This document shows, piece after piece, positions 19,640 to 28,940 of a DNA stretch of 64,000 nucleotides. Source of the DNA: Sphingomonas xinjiangensis (GTDB taxonomy: Bacteria > Pseudomonadota > Alphaproteobacteria > Sphingomonadales > Sphingomonadaceae); contig NZ_JACIJF010000003.1 in NCBI RefSeq assembly GCF_014199255.1, forward strand, positions 62,001 to 126,000. Reading direction: 5' to 3'. Position numbers and translations under genes: made by a program. A model generated the notes under the pieces. It was not told where the DNA came from and ran no database searches. It worked only from the letters and a program-made list of their open reading frames with translations. Position 1 is the first letter of the stretch. Each line of letters starts with the position of its first letter.

Positions 19640-20942
19640 ATGCAGGTCTTTTCACCCGAACCCTATATCCTGTGGCTTACCGGCCTGGGCACTCTCATCG
19701 TGCTTGTGGCATGGCTACCCCTCGCTTTAAAGAAACTGCCTCTGTCGCTGCCGATCATCTGTATCGCGATCGGCGCCGCCGTATTCTCAATCCCTGCAGT
19801 CTCCCTCCAGCCGCTGCCGCTCGCCTATCCGGTCATTGCTGAGCGGCTGACTGAGTTCATCGTCATCATAGCCCTGATGGGGGCGGGCCTGAAGCTGGAC
19901 CGGAGCTTCAGCTGGCGCCGATGGAGTGTCACCTGGCGCCTGCTCGCCATCACCATGCCACTGAGCATCGCAGCCATCACTGCGATCGGCGGCTGGGGAC
20001 TGGGCCTCTCCTGGGTTGCAGCCCTCCTACTGGGAGCAAGCCTGGCCCCGACCGATCCGGTGCTGGCCGCCGACGTTCAGGTCGGTCCACCAAGGAGCGG
20101 AGAGGAGGATGAGGTGCGCTTCGGTCTGACGTCCGAAGCAGGCCTGAACGACGGGCTGGCGTTCCCCTTTGTCAATCTCGCAATCGCCCTCGGACTCTCC
20201 GCGGCAACCGGTGCGCCATGGGCGCGTGAGTGGGTCCTGCACAGCGTCCTTTGGGAAATCGGCGTCGGAGTCGCCGGCGGATGGCTGATCGGAAGGGTCT
20301 TCGGATGGCTGACCTTCCACGTTCCCGCAGAGACCAAGCTGGCGCAGACCGGCGACGGGCTGATCGCGATAGCGGCCACCTTCATCTCCTACGGCTTAGC
20401 CGAAATCCTTGATTGCTACGGCTTCCTCGCCGTGTTCGTGACCGCGCTCACACTTTCGCCGCTCCCACCGCGACCACGACTTCAACCGCGACATGCACGA
20501 CATCACGGAGCAGGTGGAGCGCATCGGCATGATGGTGCTGCTGCTTTTGTTGGGCGGAGCGCTAGTGAGTGGCCTGCTGCTGCCGCTCCGCTTGAGCGAT
20601 GCGGTCGCGGCCGCTGCCATCATCCTGATGGTGCGCCCCATCGCGGGAATAATCGGGCTCAGCGGCTTCAAAGCGGAATTTTTCGAAAAGATGACACTCG
20701 CGTTCTTCGGCATCCGCGGCGTCGGATCATTCTACTACTTGGCCTACGCGCTGAACCACCTCCATTTACCGGAAGCAGAGAGGCTATGGGCGATCACCGG
20801 GCTGGTCGCCTTGCTGTCCATCGTTCTGCACGGCTTGACCGTCACACCCATCATGCGGTTCGTCGACCGCTCCCAGGGCAGGGATCCGGATGCCGAAGAT
20901 GCTCCTACTCCCGGTCTGCAGGGCGCTTCAGCGGATCGATAA
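19640..20942 (+). pseudogene. CPA1 Na+/H+ antiporter (NhaP-like), one-base frameshift
   Basis: The N-terminal frame (ATG 19640) has the first helices, IIALMGAGLKLDRSFSWRRW, APTDPVLAADVQVGPP with the ion-binding Asp, and GLTSEAGLNDGLAFPFV. It goes astray at about 20454-20456, where one extra T in ctttcg shifts it. The next frame continues with HRDHDFNRDMHDITEQVERI, the last helices and GIRGVGSFYYLAYALNH to 20942. Removing one T restores a protein of about 433 residues. The deduced protein exchanges Na+ or K+ for H+. Either a recent inactivation or a sequencing error. Confidence 0.85.
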
Positions 20943-21102
20943 CAATGGGCCGCTCAAACCAGCGACAGATCATCCCAGGAGCGGGCTCGGCCATCCCGGC
21001 AAGCGACATCGCGTTCGCGCTTGGCATCATTGCGCTGCTCGGCAGTCGCGCCGGCGTCCCTGCGGATTCGTCTTTCTCTTCGGTTCAGGTCGAGGTTGCG
21101 TC

Positions 21103-22155
21103 CTAGTCATCCCCGACGATCTGGACATCCTTGCCCAGCAGCGACTTCACATAGATCCGCTGCACCATCACGAAGATGACGACAGTCAAAGGAGCGGCCA
21201 GAAGCACACCGAGAAAGCCGAAAAGGGTGCCGGATGCTACGACGGCGAATAGAAGCACTGCGGGTGGAACGTTGACAGCCTGCTTCTGGATCATGGGTTG
21301 CAGCAGGTTGCCCTGTAACTGCTGGATGAGCAGGAACAGCCCGGCCGTCCATAGAGCGGTGATCGGGGAGACAGTGAATGCGAGTAGGATGGCCGGCACG
21401 GCGGCAATGATTGGGCCGATCATCGGGATCACGTCCAACAGGCCCGCGATAAGCCCAAGCCCGCCAGCTGCTGGGACGCCGAGCACCGCAAGTCCGGCCC
21501 AGGTGAGTATCGCAACCAACGCGGAAGATGCCGCCTGCCCGACCATCCAGCCGCGTAGACCGCGTGACATGTCGTCGAGCGACTTTTCGGCGGTTCGCTC
21601 CGCGCGCTGCGGCATGAGCAACAGCAATCCCCGACGGTATACGCCGGGATTGCCGGCGATGAAGATCGCGCCCACGAACACAAGTACGAAGTCAGCGAAG
21701 CCACTACTCGCGGCCAGAATGTAGCCGCCCGCCTGCGACAGCAATTTCGAGACGTTGCTGCTGCCGCGGCCAAACAGCTCCCTTGCGCTGTTGTTCATAC
21801 CGAAGCGCGACAGGGACGCGTCGATTTGGGCCAGGGCTGGAGGGATGCTCTCGGCTATCGTGTCGAACTCGCGCGCCAATTGCGTTCCGAACAAGGTGAA
21901 GGCGCCGACGAACAACGACACCAGAGCCACGATCGAGAGCCCGAGCGCAGCGCCGCGCGGCATCCGGATCAAGGCCGTAACCCTTCGCGCCAGAGCGTCG
22001 AAGATCACCGCCAGAACCAACGCGGCGAATACAAGCATGAAGAAGCGCGTGAGCTCGATGAACAGCCAAGCCACGCCTATGATCGAAAGCACGGTTACCG
22101 TAGCTGCAGCAATCTGCGCCATTCTCTTCGAAGGTCCGGTGGAGCTAGCGGTCAT
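21103..22155 (-). CDS. AI-2E family (PerM-like) membrane protein
   Basis: A 350-residue polytopic protein of the AI-2E transporter family. It shows two N-terminal helices (VTVLSIIGVAWLFIELTRFF), a long soluble loop with a Ser/Gly-rich middle, and the conserved C-terminal helices GLIAGLLDVIPMIGPIIAAV and LQPMIQKQAVNVPPAVLLFA, then GFLGVLLAAPLTVV. Family members include TqsA and putative Na+/H+ antiporters, so quorum signal export must not be assumed. ATG 22155 is preferred over GTG 22170, because GAGG lies 6 bases before it. It ends 161 bases from the frameshifted antiporter and is divergent from the small exported protein gene. Confidence 0.85.
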   Translation of the reverse strand: MTASSTGPSKRMAQIAAATVTVLSIIGVAWLFIELTRFFMLVFAALVLAVIFDALARRVTALIRMPRGAALGLSIVALVSLFVGAFTLFGTQLAREFDTIAESIPPALAQIDASLSRFGMNNSARELFGRGSSNVSKLLSQAGGYILAASSGFADFVLVFVGAIFIAGNPGVYRRGLLLLMPQRAERTAEKSLDDMSRGLRGWMVGQAASSALVAILTWAGLAVLGVPAAGGLGLIAGLLDVIPMIGPIIAAVPAILLAFTVSPITALWTAGLFLLIQQLQGNLLQPMIQKQAVNVPPAVLLFAVVASGTLFGFLGVLLAAPLTVVIFVMVQRIYVKSLLGKDVQIVGDD

Positions 22156-22276
22156 ATAGGTCCTCACCACGGTGGATTATCCGCGCTGAGGATCCTGAAT
22201 CCGGACGCGTGAGCCTGCCGGCGCATCAGCCGCTTACTGCAGCTCGCCGGCATGCTCAACGCTTGAGAGTAGGCAC

Positions 22277-22301
22277 GGAACCATGCGCCCGGCGCCCCGT
22301 T
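22277..22301 (+). promoter_or_regulatory. EcfG-type general stress promoter, GGAAC-N16-CGTT
   Basis: GGAAC at 22277-22281 and CGTT at 22298-22301 are separated by exactly 16 bases, the consensus spacing of the EcfG/SigT general stress response in alphaproteobacteria. It lies about 170 bases before the small exported protein gene at 22472 and reads into the ldt operon. Confidence 0.65.
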
Positions 22302-22471
22302 CATCTGATACGATCCAGGACGTCGGCCACTCAAGCGCGAGTCCTTCAGGGCCGTCCCGTCGGGCCCTTCACGCACCGCCGGTCCGCACGCTCCGGCACG
22401 GCATTTCAGGCTTTCCGATCAAGCGGCTTAGTGCGGTGGGAGAGCGCATCGTAGTCAGAGGAGACTTCCAC

Positions 22472-22765
22472 ATGAATGCCACACTCACCATGACCTTGGC
22501 ACTGGGCGCGGTGGCGCTTGCGGGTCGCGGCCAGAGCCCAGCCGAAAACCTTGGGGATCGCGTTCAGAATGCCGCCGACATGCGTGCCGATGCCATGGAA
22601 AACCGGGCAGAGGCGCTCACGGATCGTGCCGAGCAGGCTCGCGAACCCGGTGAAGAGCGCGCGGACGCCATCGCCGCTGCCGACCGGAATGTTGCGGCGA
22701 CGATGACAGAGGAACGGCGAGACAAGGTGGTCGCGAACGAAGCTCCGGCAGTTCGCAAGGACTGA
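22472..22765 (+). CDS. small exported Ala/Asp/Glu-rich protein with broken lipobox
   Basis: A 97-residue protein. The N-terminus MNATLTMTLALGAVALAG is a signal sequence, and a lipoprotein cleavage site would follow at G-C; here codon 19 is CGC (Arg) where TGC (Cys) is expected, so it probably is not lipidated. The rest is helical and highly charged (DRVQNAADMRADAMENRAE, DRAEQAREPGEERADAIAA), typical of sphingomonad small stress lipoproteins. ATG 22472 follows AGAGGAGA. An EcfG-type promoter lies upstream and the L,D-transpeptidase gene follows after 2 bases. Function unknown. Confidence 0.7.
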   Translation: MNATLTMTLALGAVALAGRGQSPAENLGDRVQNAADMRADAMENRAEALTDRAEQAREPGEERADAIAAADRNVAATMTEERRDKVVANEAPAVRKD

Positions 22766-22767
22766 TC

Positions 22768-24264
22768 ATGCGGATGAATGCCCAAGCTATGCGAGCAACT
22801 GCGGCAGTCCTGCGCATCGCAGCGTTGCCAGCCTTAATGACTGCTCTGACCGCCTCTGCGCCAGCTCGGGCTACTGCCCGACCCGCTCAAGAGGCCATGC
22901 TGGAACAGGCGAGCGGTTGGAGTGAAGCGTCGAAGTCTGCGCTACTCTCCGCACTCGGCGACCGATCTCGCCACGGGCTTGATCACGTCAGCTTCCTTGA
23001 GGCGGATGACGGCGCATCGGACGCTGAACTGAACCAGGCGGCACTCCGCTTCGCGAGGGCACTCGCCCGGGGAGTCGTCGATCCAGCCACGCTGCATGAC
23101 CCGTTCACGCTGTCCGAGGCGCGCGTCGATGAAGCCGCCCTCCAGCGCACGCTGGCCGCCGCCGTGGCGAAAGGTCGCATAGGCGAGTGGCTGGCAAGTC
23201 TCGCGCCGCAGGACGAGGAGTATGCGCGTCTTTCGCAAGCCTATCTCGATCTCAGCGCCCAACCTCGGGATGGCGGCTCCCCCCCACTGGGCGGAAAGCT
23301 GCTCAAGGTGGGCACCTCCGACGCCCGAGTGCCGATGATCATCGAGCAGCTGACCGACGGCGGCTATCTCCCGATTGGCGACGTGGCATCGCGAGCGGCA
23401 TCAGGTGAGCGTGGAATTGTTTACACCCACGACATCGCCGGCGCGGTTAAGCGGCTGCAGCGTGACTTTGGAATTGCCGCAGACGGTGTGATTGGTCCGA
23501 AGACCGTCGGTGTGCTGAACTTGAGCCCTGGTGACCGGGCCCGGGCAGTCGCCGTCGCGCTGGAGCGGCGGCGTTGGCTGTCGCGCACGCCGCCGCCGAC
23601 GCGGATCGACGTGAACACCGCGGCTGCCCGCCTGCGTTATTACCGAGACGGTGTCCTCGCGGACACGCGGCGCGTCGTCGTGGGGAAGCCGGGCACCGAG
23701 ACGCCGCTGCTCCAGTCGCCGATTTACCGCCTCGTTGCCAACCCGACCTGGACGGTTCCGAAGTCGATCCAGAACGGCGAGCTGGCCAATGTCGGCGCTG
23801 ACTATCTGGCCCGCAACAACATGACGGTTCGAGGCGGTTGGATCGTTCAGGGCCCAGGTCCTCAGAATGCTTTGGGTCTGGTGAAGTTCGACATGATCAA
23901 CAAGCACGCCATCTACCTGCACGACACCTCGGCGCCTGAACTATTCGACCGCAGCCAGCGCCATCGCAGCCACGGATGCGTCCGGGTAGAAGATGCACTT
24001 GGGTTTGCGCAGATGCTGGCGCAAGATCAGGGCGTGACCGAAGAGTGGCAGGCGGCCCAGACCAGCGGCGAACAGCGGTTCGTGCCGCTGAAGAGTCAAA
24101 TTCCGGTCCGGCTACTCTATCGAAACGTCTTCATCGGTGACGATGGGCAGGTTGCGTACCGCACGGATCCCTATGGCTGGAACGCTCCGATCGCAAAGGC
24201 GCTCGGGTTTCCGGGTCGAGCCGAAGCCCGGCTGCGCAGCGGCGAAGCCGACATAGCCCCATGA
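22768..24264 (+). CDS. L,D-transpeptidase, YcbB/LdtD type
   Basis: A 498-residue exported enzyme that cross-links peptidoglycan between meso-diaminopimelate residues. Domains in order: signal segment (residues 1-37), a scaffold domain with EWLASLAPQDEEYARLSQAY, a peptidoglycan-binding domain near 215-255 (AVKRLQRDFGIAADGVIGPK), and a YkuD catalytic domain with WTVPKSI, AIYLHDTSAPELFDRSQRHR and SHGCVR. The nucleophile Cys is about residue 404. LdtD homologs act in outer-membrane stress. It lies 2 bases after the small exported protein gene, and overlaps the DUF2254 gene by 4 bases. Confidence 0.92.
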   Translation: MRMNAQAMRATAAVLRIAALPALMTALTASAPARATARPAQEAMLEQASGWSEASKSALLSALGDRSRHGLDHVSFLEADDGASDAELNQAALRFARALARGVVDPATLHDPFTLSEARVDEAALQRTLAAAVAKGRIGEWLASLAPQDEEYARLSQAYLDLSAQPRDGGSPPLGGKLLKVGTSDARVPMIIEQLTDGGYLPIGDVASRAASGERGIVYTHDIAGAVKRLQRDFGIAADGVIGPKTVGVLNLSPGDRARAVAVALERRRWLSRTPPPTRIDVNTAAARLRYYRDGVLADTRRVVVGKPGTETPLLQSPIYRLVANPTWTVPKSIQNGELANVGADYLARNNMTVRGGWIVQGPGPQNALGLVKFDMINKHAIYLHDTSAPELFDRSQRHRSHGCVRVEDALGFAQMLAQDQGVTEEWQAAQTSGEQRFVPLKSQIPVRLLYRNVFIGDDGQVAYRTDPYGWNAPIAKALGFPGRAEARLRSGEADIAP

Positions 24265-25571
24265 GCAACGGTGCCGTTCAGATGGCCGACATGACCTCAC
24301 GCTGGCGGTGGGTCGCGCGCCTGCTGTTTCGCCGCATCTGGTTTCGCGCTGCCCTCTTCTCGCTCTTCTCGGTCGCGGTCGCTCTGCTCGCGGCCTTCGT
24401 GGCACCGTATGTCCCCTATGAGATCAGCACGAAGATCGGCTCGGACGCGGTAGACAACATCCTCGGCATACTCGCCTCCTCGATGCTGGCCGTGACGACG
24501 TTTTCGCTTACCGCGATGGTTTCGGCCGTTTCCGGCGCCAGCAGCACGATCACCCCCCGCGCGACGCAGCTTCTCGTGGAGGATTCCACCGCGCAGAATG
24601 CCCTTTCCACCTTCATTGGAGCATTTCTGTTCTCGATCGTGGGTATCTGCGCGCTATCTACCGGAATCTACGGCAAAGCGGGCAGAGTTATCCTGTTCAT
24701 CGGCACCGTCGTCGTCATCGCAGTCATTGTGGTGACTCTGCTGCGGTGGATCGGCCATCTGGCGAGCTTTGGCCGCGTAGGCGACACGATAGACCGCGTG
24801 GAGAAGGTGACGACGCAGGCCGTGGCTCGATCAGGCCAGGCCGTCGCATTCGAAACCTCTGTTGTTACCCCGGCTCGCGGCGAGCGTGCCGTTTTCTCGG
24901 GCAAGGTCGGCTACATCACCCACATAGATCTGGCCGCGCTGGACAGCGTGGCACGCCGGCTCGGCTGCCACATTCATGTCCAGGCGATGCCCGGCGCCTT
25001 CGTCACGACGACGAGGGAGATCGCAAGGCTGGAGGGGAATGCCAATTGCGACGCGGAGATCGGAGAGGCGTTCACTATCAGCCCTCATCGCCAGTTCGAC
25101 CATGATCCGCGGCTCGGGCTGGTGGTGCTCTCCGAAATCGCCTCGCGAGCCTTGTCGCCCAGTGTCAACGATCCGGGCACCGCGATCGCCGTGCTGGGGT
25201 CGGGCGTGCGTGTGATGAGCACGTTCTTGGACGACGCCAGTCGCCGGGCGCCGTCAACGGAGTCTGTCCGATTCCCAAGCCTAGGGGTCGGCGACCTCCT
25301 AGACGACTTGATCCGTCCGATCGCAAGGGATGGAGCTGGCATTGTCGAAGTCGCGATCAAGCTGCAGCACTCGCTTGCGCAGATTGCCGCCGTCGCGCCC
25401 AAGGCGCGCGGCGCGATCGCGCTTCGCGCAGAGGACGCGCTGGTCCGCTGCGAGAAAGCGATGTCTTCCAGCTCCGACCTGGGAAGCGTCCGGGAAGCTT
25501 ACCGTTCGCACTGGGGAGCGCAAAGATCGGCTGGCGCAGAACTTCAGGCCGGCCTGGCGGTTTCATCATGA
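24261..25571 (+). CDS. DUF2254 membrane protein
   Basis: A 436-residue inner-membrane protein. Helices near residues 30, 70 (GILASSMLAVTTFSLTAMVS), 120 (TFIGAFLFSIVGICALSTGI) and 150 (VILFIGTVVVIAVIVVTL) are followed by a cytoplasmic C-terminal part with YITHIDLAALDSVARRLG and SPSVNDPGTAIAVLGSG. The STITPRATQLLVEDSTAQNA segment between helices 2 and 3 is the family signature. No function is known. It overlaps ldt and mgtC by 4 bases each (ATGA), so the three are one translational unit, which suggests an envelope or osmotic role. Confidence 0.88.
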   Translation: MSNGAVQMADMTSRWRWVARLLFRRIWFRAALFSLFSVAVALLAAFVAPYVPYEISTKIGSDAVDNILGILASSMLAVTTFSLTAMVSAVSGASSTITPRATQLLVEDSTAQNALSTFIGAFLFSIVGICALSTGIYGKAGRVILFIGTVVVIAVIVVTLLRWIGHLASFGRVGDTIDRVEKVTTQAVARSGQAVAFETSVVTPARGERAVFSGKVGYITHIDLAALDSVARRLGCHIHVQAMPGAFVTTTREIARLEGNANCDAEIGEAFTISPHRQFDHDPRLGLVVLSEIASRALSPSVNDPGTAIAVLGSGVRVMSTFLDDASRRAPSTESVRFPSLGVGDLLDDLIRPIARDGAGIVEVAIKLQHSLAQIAAVAPKARGAIALRAEDALVRCEKAMSSSSDLGSVREAYRSHWGAQRSAGAELQAGLAVSS

Positions 25572-26032
25572 TGGAAGCCGGCACCTTCTCCCCGATACAC
25601 ATCTCCTGGGCCGAGGCTCTGCTGCGGATAGGCGCATCGATGCTGCTGCCGTTACTGATCGGCATCGATCGCTTTCTGCGACGCAAGCCGATAGACTTCC
25701 GCCCGTTCATGATCGTCGCGCTTGCCGCTTGTTCGCTCTCGCTGACGATCATGGAAATGGGTGCGAGAACCACAGGTCCTGACGTCGATCTGGGGCTCAG
25801 TCGCGTCTTCTCCGGCGTGATCACCGGCATCGGCTTTCTCGGCGCGGGTGCGATGTTTCGCCAAGACAACTATGTCAAAGGTGCTGGCTCGGCCGCTTCG
25901 ATCTGGGCGGCGGGAGCAATCGGGCTGATCTGCGGAGTGGGCCTGCTTTGGCTCGCGGTCATGCTTGCAGGAGGCGTGCTGGTAGTTCTGGTTGTCAGCG
26001 CCCCATTTACCGGGAAATACGATGCTGATTAG
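25568..26032 (+). CDS. MgtC/SapB family membrane protein
   Basis: A 154-residue protein covering the MgtC membrane domain without the C-terminal ACT-like part. Signs are LRIGASMLLPLLIGIDRFLR, PFMIVALAACSLSLTIME, the core GVITGIGFLGAGAMFRQDNY, and KGAGSAASIWAAGAIGLICG. Family members are linked to Mg2+ limitation and survival in macrophages, or to phosphate and ATP homeostasis; the role here is unknown. Overlaps the DUF2254 stop by 4 bases. The DUF421 gene follows 15-60 bases later. Confidence 0.88.
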   Translation: MMEAGTFSPIHISWAEALLRIGASMLLPLLIGIDRFLRRKPIDFRPFMIVALAACSLSLTIMEMGARTTGPDVDLGLSRVFSGVITGIGFLGAGAMFRQDNYVKGAGSAASIWAAGAIGLICGVGLLWLAVMLAGGVLVVLVVSAPFTGKYDAD

Positions 26033-26094
26033 CAGCGGGACAGGCCATGCCAGCCATAGCGGCCCAGATGCGTATCGTGCAGCGCGGGTGTTCC

Positions 26095-26601
26095 ATGTTC
26101 TTTGACAACATCAGCGGCCTGCTGCGCGTGCTGGTTGTCTCGCTGCTCGCCTACGCCGCGATGGTGCTCATCCTGCGAGTGGCCGGCAAGCGCGCGCTCG
26201 CCAAGCTCAACGCCTTCGACCTTGTGGTCACGGTGGCGCTCGGGTCCACGTTGGCGACCGTGCTGCTCAGCAAGGACGTCGCACTCGCGGAAGGCGTCCT
26301 CGCGTTCGTGGCGCTCGCTGCACTGCAATGGCTGGTGTCGCGCGCCTCGATTGCGAGCAGCAGGTTTCGCACGCTCGTTCGGTCCGAACCTAGGCTCCTG
26401 TTCGAGAACGGTGCCTATCGAGAGGAAGCGATGGCGCAGGAACGTGTGACCCGGGCAGAGGTCGATTCCGCCGTTCGCAACGCGGGCCATGGCCGGCTCG
26501 AGGCAATCGCCGCCGTGGTCCTGGAAACAGACGGCAGCATGAGCGTGATAGGACTCGAGGAAGGCGAGCAACTGACCGCCCTATGCTCGGTGAAACGATA
26601 G
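26095..26601 (+). CDS. DUF421 (YetF/YcaP-like) membrane protein
   Basis: A 168-residue protein with three N-terminal helices (LLRVLVVSLLAYAAMVLILR, DLVVTVALGSTLATVLLSKD, LAEGVLAFVALAALQWLVS) and a cytoplasmic domain with RSEPRLLFENGAYREEAMAQ and ERVTRAEVDSAVRNAGHGRL. The segment RVAGKRALAKLNAFDLVVTV is the family signature. The start at ATG 26095 matches relatives that begin MFFD; an in-frame ATG 26047 would add 16 residues and cannot be excluded. It probably closes the operon begun at 22472. Function unknown; YetF homologs help spore germination in Bacillus. Confidence 0.85.
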   Translation: MFFDNISGLLRVLVVSLLAYAAMVLILRVAGKRALAKLNAFDLVVTVALGSTLATVLLSKDVALAEGVLAFVALAALQWLVSRASIASSRFRTLVRSEPRLLFENGAYREEAMAQERVTRAEVDSAVRNAGHGRLEAIAAVVLETDGSMSVIGLEEGEQLTALCSVKR

Positions 26602-26694
26602 CGGCAAGCAGTCTGATACCGCCGCGCTTCAACCTGCCACTGCCGTTTACAAGTCTGTGCCAGCTTGCCGCACTTGGTTGGCCAATCCGGGAAG

Positions 26695-27567
26695 CTAGTC
26701 CGTATGCCATTCCGCCAGAACGGCGCCTTCCGCACTTTCGAAGGCGACACGGTCAAGCTGCGTAGCCAGCACGCAAACTGGACGCTCGTCAGGTCCTGAC
26801 GCGCGGCACTCGAGTGCTCTGCCGCTTGGGAACGCCTTCACCCGACCCTCGAGTACGATGCGGTAGCCGTCCTCTGGCACGCTCAGTGGGGCATCCTTCT
26901 CCGCACGGACGGTGAACTGATAGGCCCTGCCGTCCCGACGGCCGACGCGCGATCCACCTTGTTCGAAAACCGCCGCGAGCCCGAGCGTTTGCGTAGAGGC
27001 GGCGACCGCTGGCTGCAGCGGGTCCCGACGGATCGCCGCACACCCGTCAGCCATGAGCCACGGCCTGGGAACCCAAAATCCCTCGACCGCCTCCCATGTT
27101 TGGGACGCCCCGGCCTGGGCTATCATCGCCGAACCCTTCCAGTCCGCCGGCGGCATGGCGAGCCGGATTGTCTTGCGGTCTTCTACCCACGACCAGTGGG
27201 CGATACCTGGCGTCTCCTCTTCCGGTGCTGCGGGCCCCTCGCAGCCAAAGGGAACGCGTACGGAAAAGGCGCGGCCAACCAGATCTTCCTCTGCGGGAAG
27301 TGCCTTGCCGCTGGCATAACGCGAAGCGGCCTGCGCCGCCGCCGCGATCAGGTCGCTTCGTGCAAGGACGGGATCAGGCTTTAGCACCGCGGGACCGGAC
27401 GGCTTCGCCTCGGGTTCGGGCGCCTTCGTCTCCGCTTGCTTGGGCGAGGCGGTCGGCGTCTCGCCACAGGCTGCGAGCCCGGCTGTGGCGCATGTAAGCG
27501 TCAGGAGTGCGCCGATGCGCGTCAATGCCGAGCTGGCTGATACGGTGCTGAACATCCCCGTCACCAT
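26695..27567 (-). CDS. exported lipoprotein, function unknown
   Basis: A 290-residue lipoprotein: LTLTCATAGLAACGETPTAS carries the lipobox LAAC near residue 34. A Pro/Glu-rich tether follows, then a folded domain with two-strand patterns and about five cysteines (VPFGCEGPAAP, MADGCAAIRRD, ALECRASG, RPVCVLATQL). No named domain is recognised. Possible starts are ATG 27567 or 27555; neither has a strong ribosome-binding site. It is divergent from the SLC13 gene with less than 80 bases between their starts. Confidence 0.75.
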   Translation of the reverse strand: MVTGMFSTVSASSALTRIGALLTLTCATAGLAACGETPTASPKQAETKAPEPEAKPSGPAVLKPDPVLARSDLIAAAAQAASRYASGKALPAEEDLVGRAFSVRVPFGCEGPAAPEEETPGIAHWSWVEDRKTIRLAMPPADWKGSAMIAQAGASQTWEAVEGFWVPRPWLMADGCAAIRRDPLQPAVAASTQTLGLAAVFEQGGSRVGRRDGRAYQFTVRAEKDAPLSVPEDGYRIVLEGRVKAFPSGRALECRASGPDERPVCVLATQLDRVAFESAEGAVLAEWHTD

Positions 27568-27641
27568 AGCAGCACGCAGACGAAATGAAAAAGAAGCGGC
27601 TTGTGCTTGACGGGGGCAGCCGCGGTCGCTCTGCATACGCC

Positions 27642-28940
27642 ATGGGTTTCAACCAGATCGCCGCCCTGGTGGTTCTCGTCGCGGTAGTGGGCGTGCTCAT
27701 CCACGGCAAAGTGCGCTCGGACGTCGCCGCGCTTTCCGCCGCGGCGACGCTGCTCCTGCTCGGTGTCGTGCGGCCGGTAGAGGTGCAGGGGGCGTTCGCC
27801 AGTCCTGCCATCATCGCGCTCGCTTGTCTGTTCGTGATCGCCTACGCCATCGAACTATCCGGACTTCTGGGCCTGCTCATAGAGCAGGCAACGCGCCTCT
27901 GTGCTCGCCTCGGTGCTCTCGGCGTCTGGCTGGTGATCGTACTGTGCGGAGGCGCGTCTGCCTTCCTCAACAACACACCAATCGTCGTGCTTGCCGCGCC
28001 CGTTGTGAAGGATGTTGCGACTTCGCTTAACCTGTCGCCGAAGCGCTTCCTGATTCCCCTGAGCTACGTCACGATCATGGGTGGCGCGTGCACGCTGATC
28101 GGCACCTCCACCAACCTCCTGGTCAACGACATGGCGCGCGCTGCCGGGCAGCCGGTCTTCGGCATCTTCGAGATCACGCCGGTCGGCTTGGTCATCGCCG
28201 CAGTTGGCGGCCTCTACCTCTTCCTGGTCGGAGGCCGCCTGCTCGCGCGCGCCGACGACGGCCCCGCGGCGAGCCAGGCGACGGTTGAGCAAACCGGGGA
28301 CGGCACGATGGGCGATGCCGAGCTGTTCGCGGTGGACCGCCCGTTCGATCTGAAGCGAGCGACAGCCTCGCTTGCGATCTTTGTCGCCGTCGTCGCGGCG
28401 GCAGCGCTAAGCATCGTGCCCATCGCAGCCGCTGCGTTCGCGGGAGCGGTCGCGCTCGTTCTTTTTCGCGTTATCAAACCTGAAGAAGCCTATGCCGGAT
28501 TACGCCCGGAAGTGCTGCTGCTCATCGCAGGCATGGTGGTGGTCGGCCTATCGATCGAAGTGACAGGTCTAGCTGCATCGGGAACGGCGCTGCTGATCGA
28601 GTTCATCCGCCCGTTCGGCCCATGGACCGCGCTTGCTGTCCTCTACGGCGTGACGCTGTTCGCCACGGAGTTCCTATCGAACGCGGCGGTAGCGGTCCTG
28701 ATCACTCCAGTCGCAGTGGCGCTTGCCGAAAGCCTCGGCGTCGATCCCCGCCCGTTCCTGATCGCGGTGATGCTGGCGGCGAGCGCCGCCTTTGCGACCC
28801 CTTTCGGATATCAGACGAACGTCCTCGTCTTCAATCTCGGAAAATACAGCTACATGGACTTTGTGCGCGTGGGTGTCCCTCTGAACGTGATCACCTGGAT
28901 TGCCGGCGTGATCGTCATCCCGATCTTCTTTCCGTTCTAA
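27642..28940 (+). CDS. SLC13/DASS family anion carrier
   Basis: A 432-residue inner-membrane carrier with about 11 helices. GGACTLIGTSTNLLVN (about residue 145) and SAFLNNTPIVVLAAPVVK are the two hairpin/NT motifs of the DASS fold, repeated as FATEFLSNAAVAVLITPVAV and TPFGYQTNVLVF in the second half. Such carriers move dicarboxylates, sulfate or similar anions with Na+ or H+; the substrate here is unknown. ATG 27642 fits the first helix; ATG 27585 is an alternative with 19 basic residues. It stands alone. Confidence 0.85.
   Translation: MGFNQIAALVVLVAVVGVLIHGKVRSDVAALSAAATLLLLGVVRPVEVQGAFASPAIIALACLFVIAYAIELSGLLGLLIEQATRLCARLGALGVWLVIVLCGGASAFLNNTPIVVLAAPVVKDVATSLNLSPKRFLIPLSYVTIMGGACTLIGTSTNLLVNDMARAAGQPVFGIFEITPVGLVIAAVGGLYLFLVGGRLLARADDGPAASQATVEQTGDGTMGDAELFAVDRPFDLKRATASLAIFVAVVAAAALSIVPIAAAAFAGAVALVLFRVIKPEEAYAGLRPEVLLLIAGMVVVGLSIEVTGLAASGTALLIEFIRPFGPWTALAVLYGVTLFATEFLSNAAVAVLITPVAVALAESLGVDPRPFLIAVMLAASAAFATPFGYQTNVLVFNLGKYSYMDFVRVGVPLNVITWIAGVIVIPIFFPF

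Noticed and set aside
21103..22155. Reading the AI-2E family gene as a quorum-sensing exporter
   Set aside because: The family name is historical; most members have other or unknown functions and no lux genes are here.
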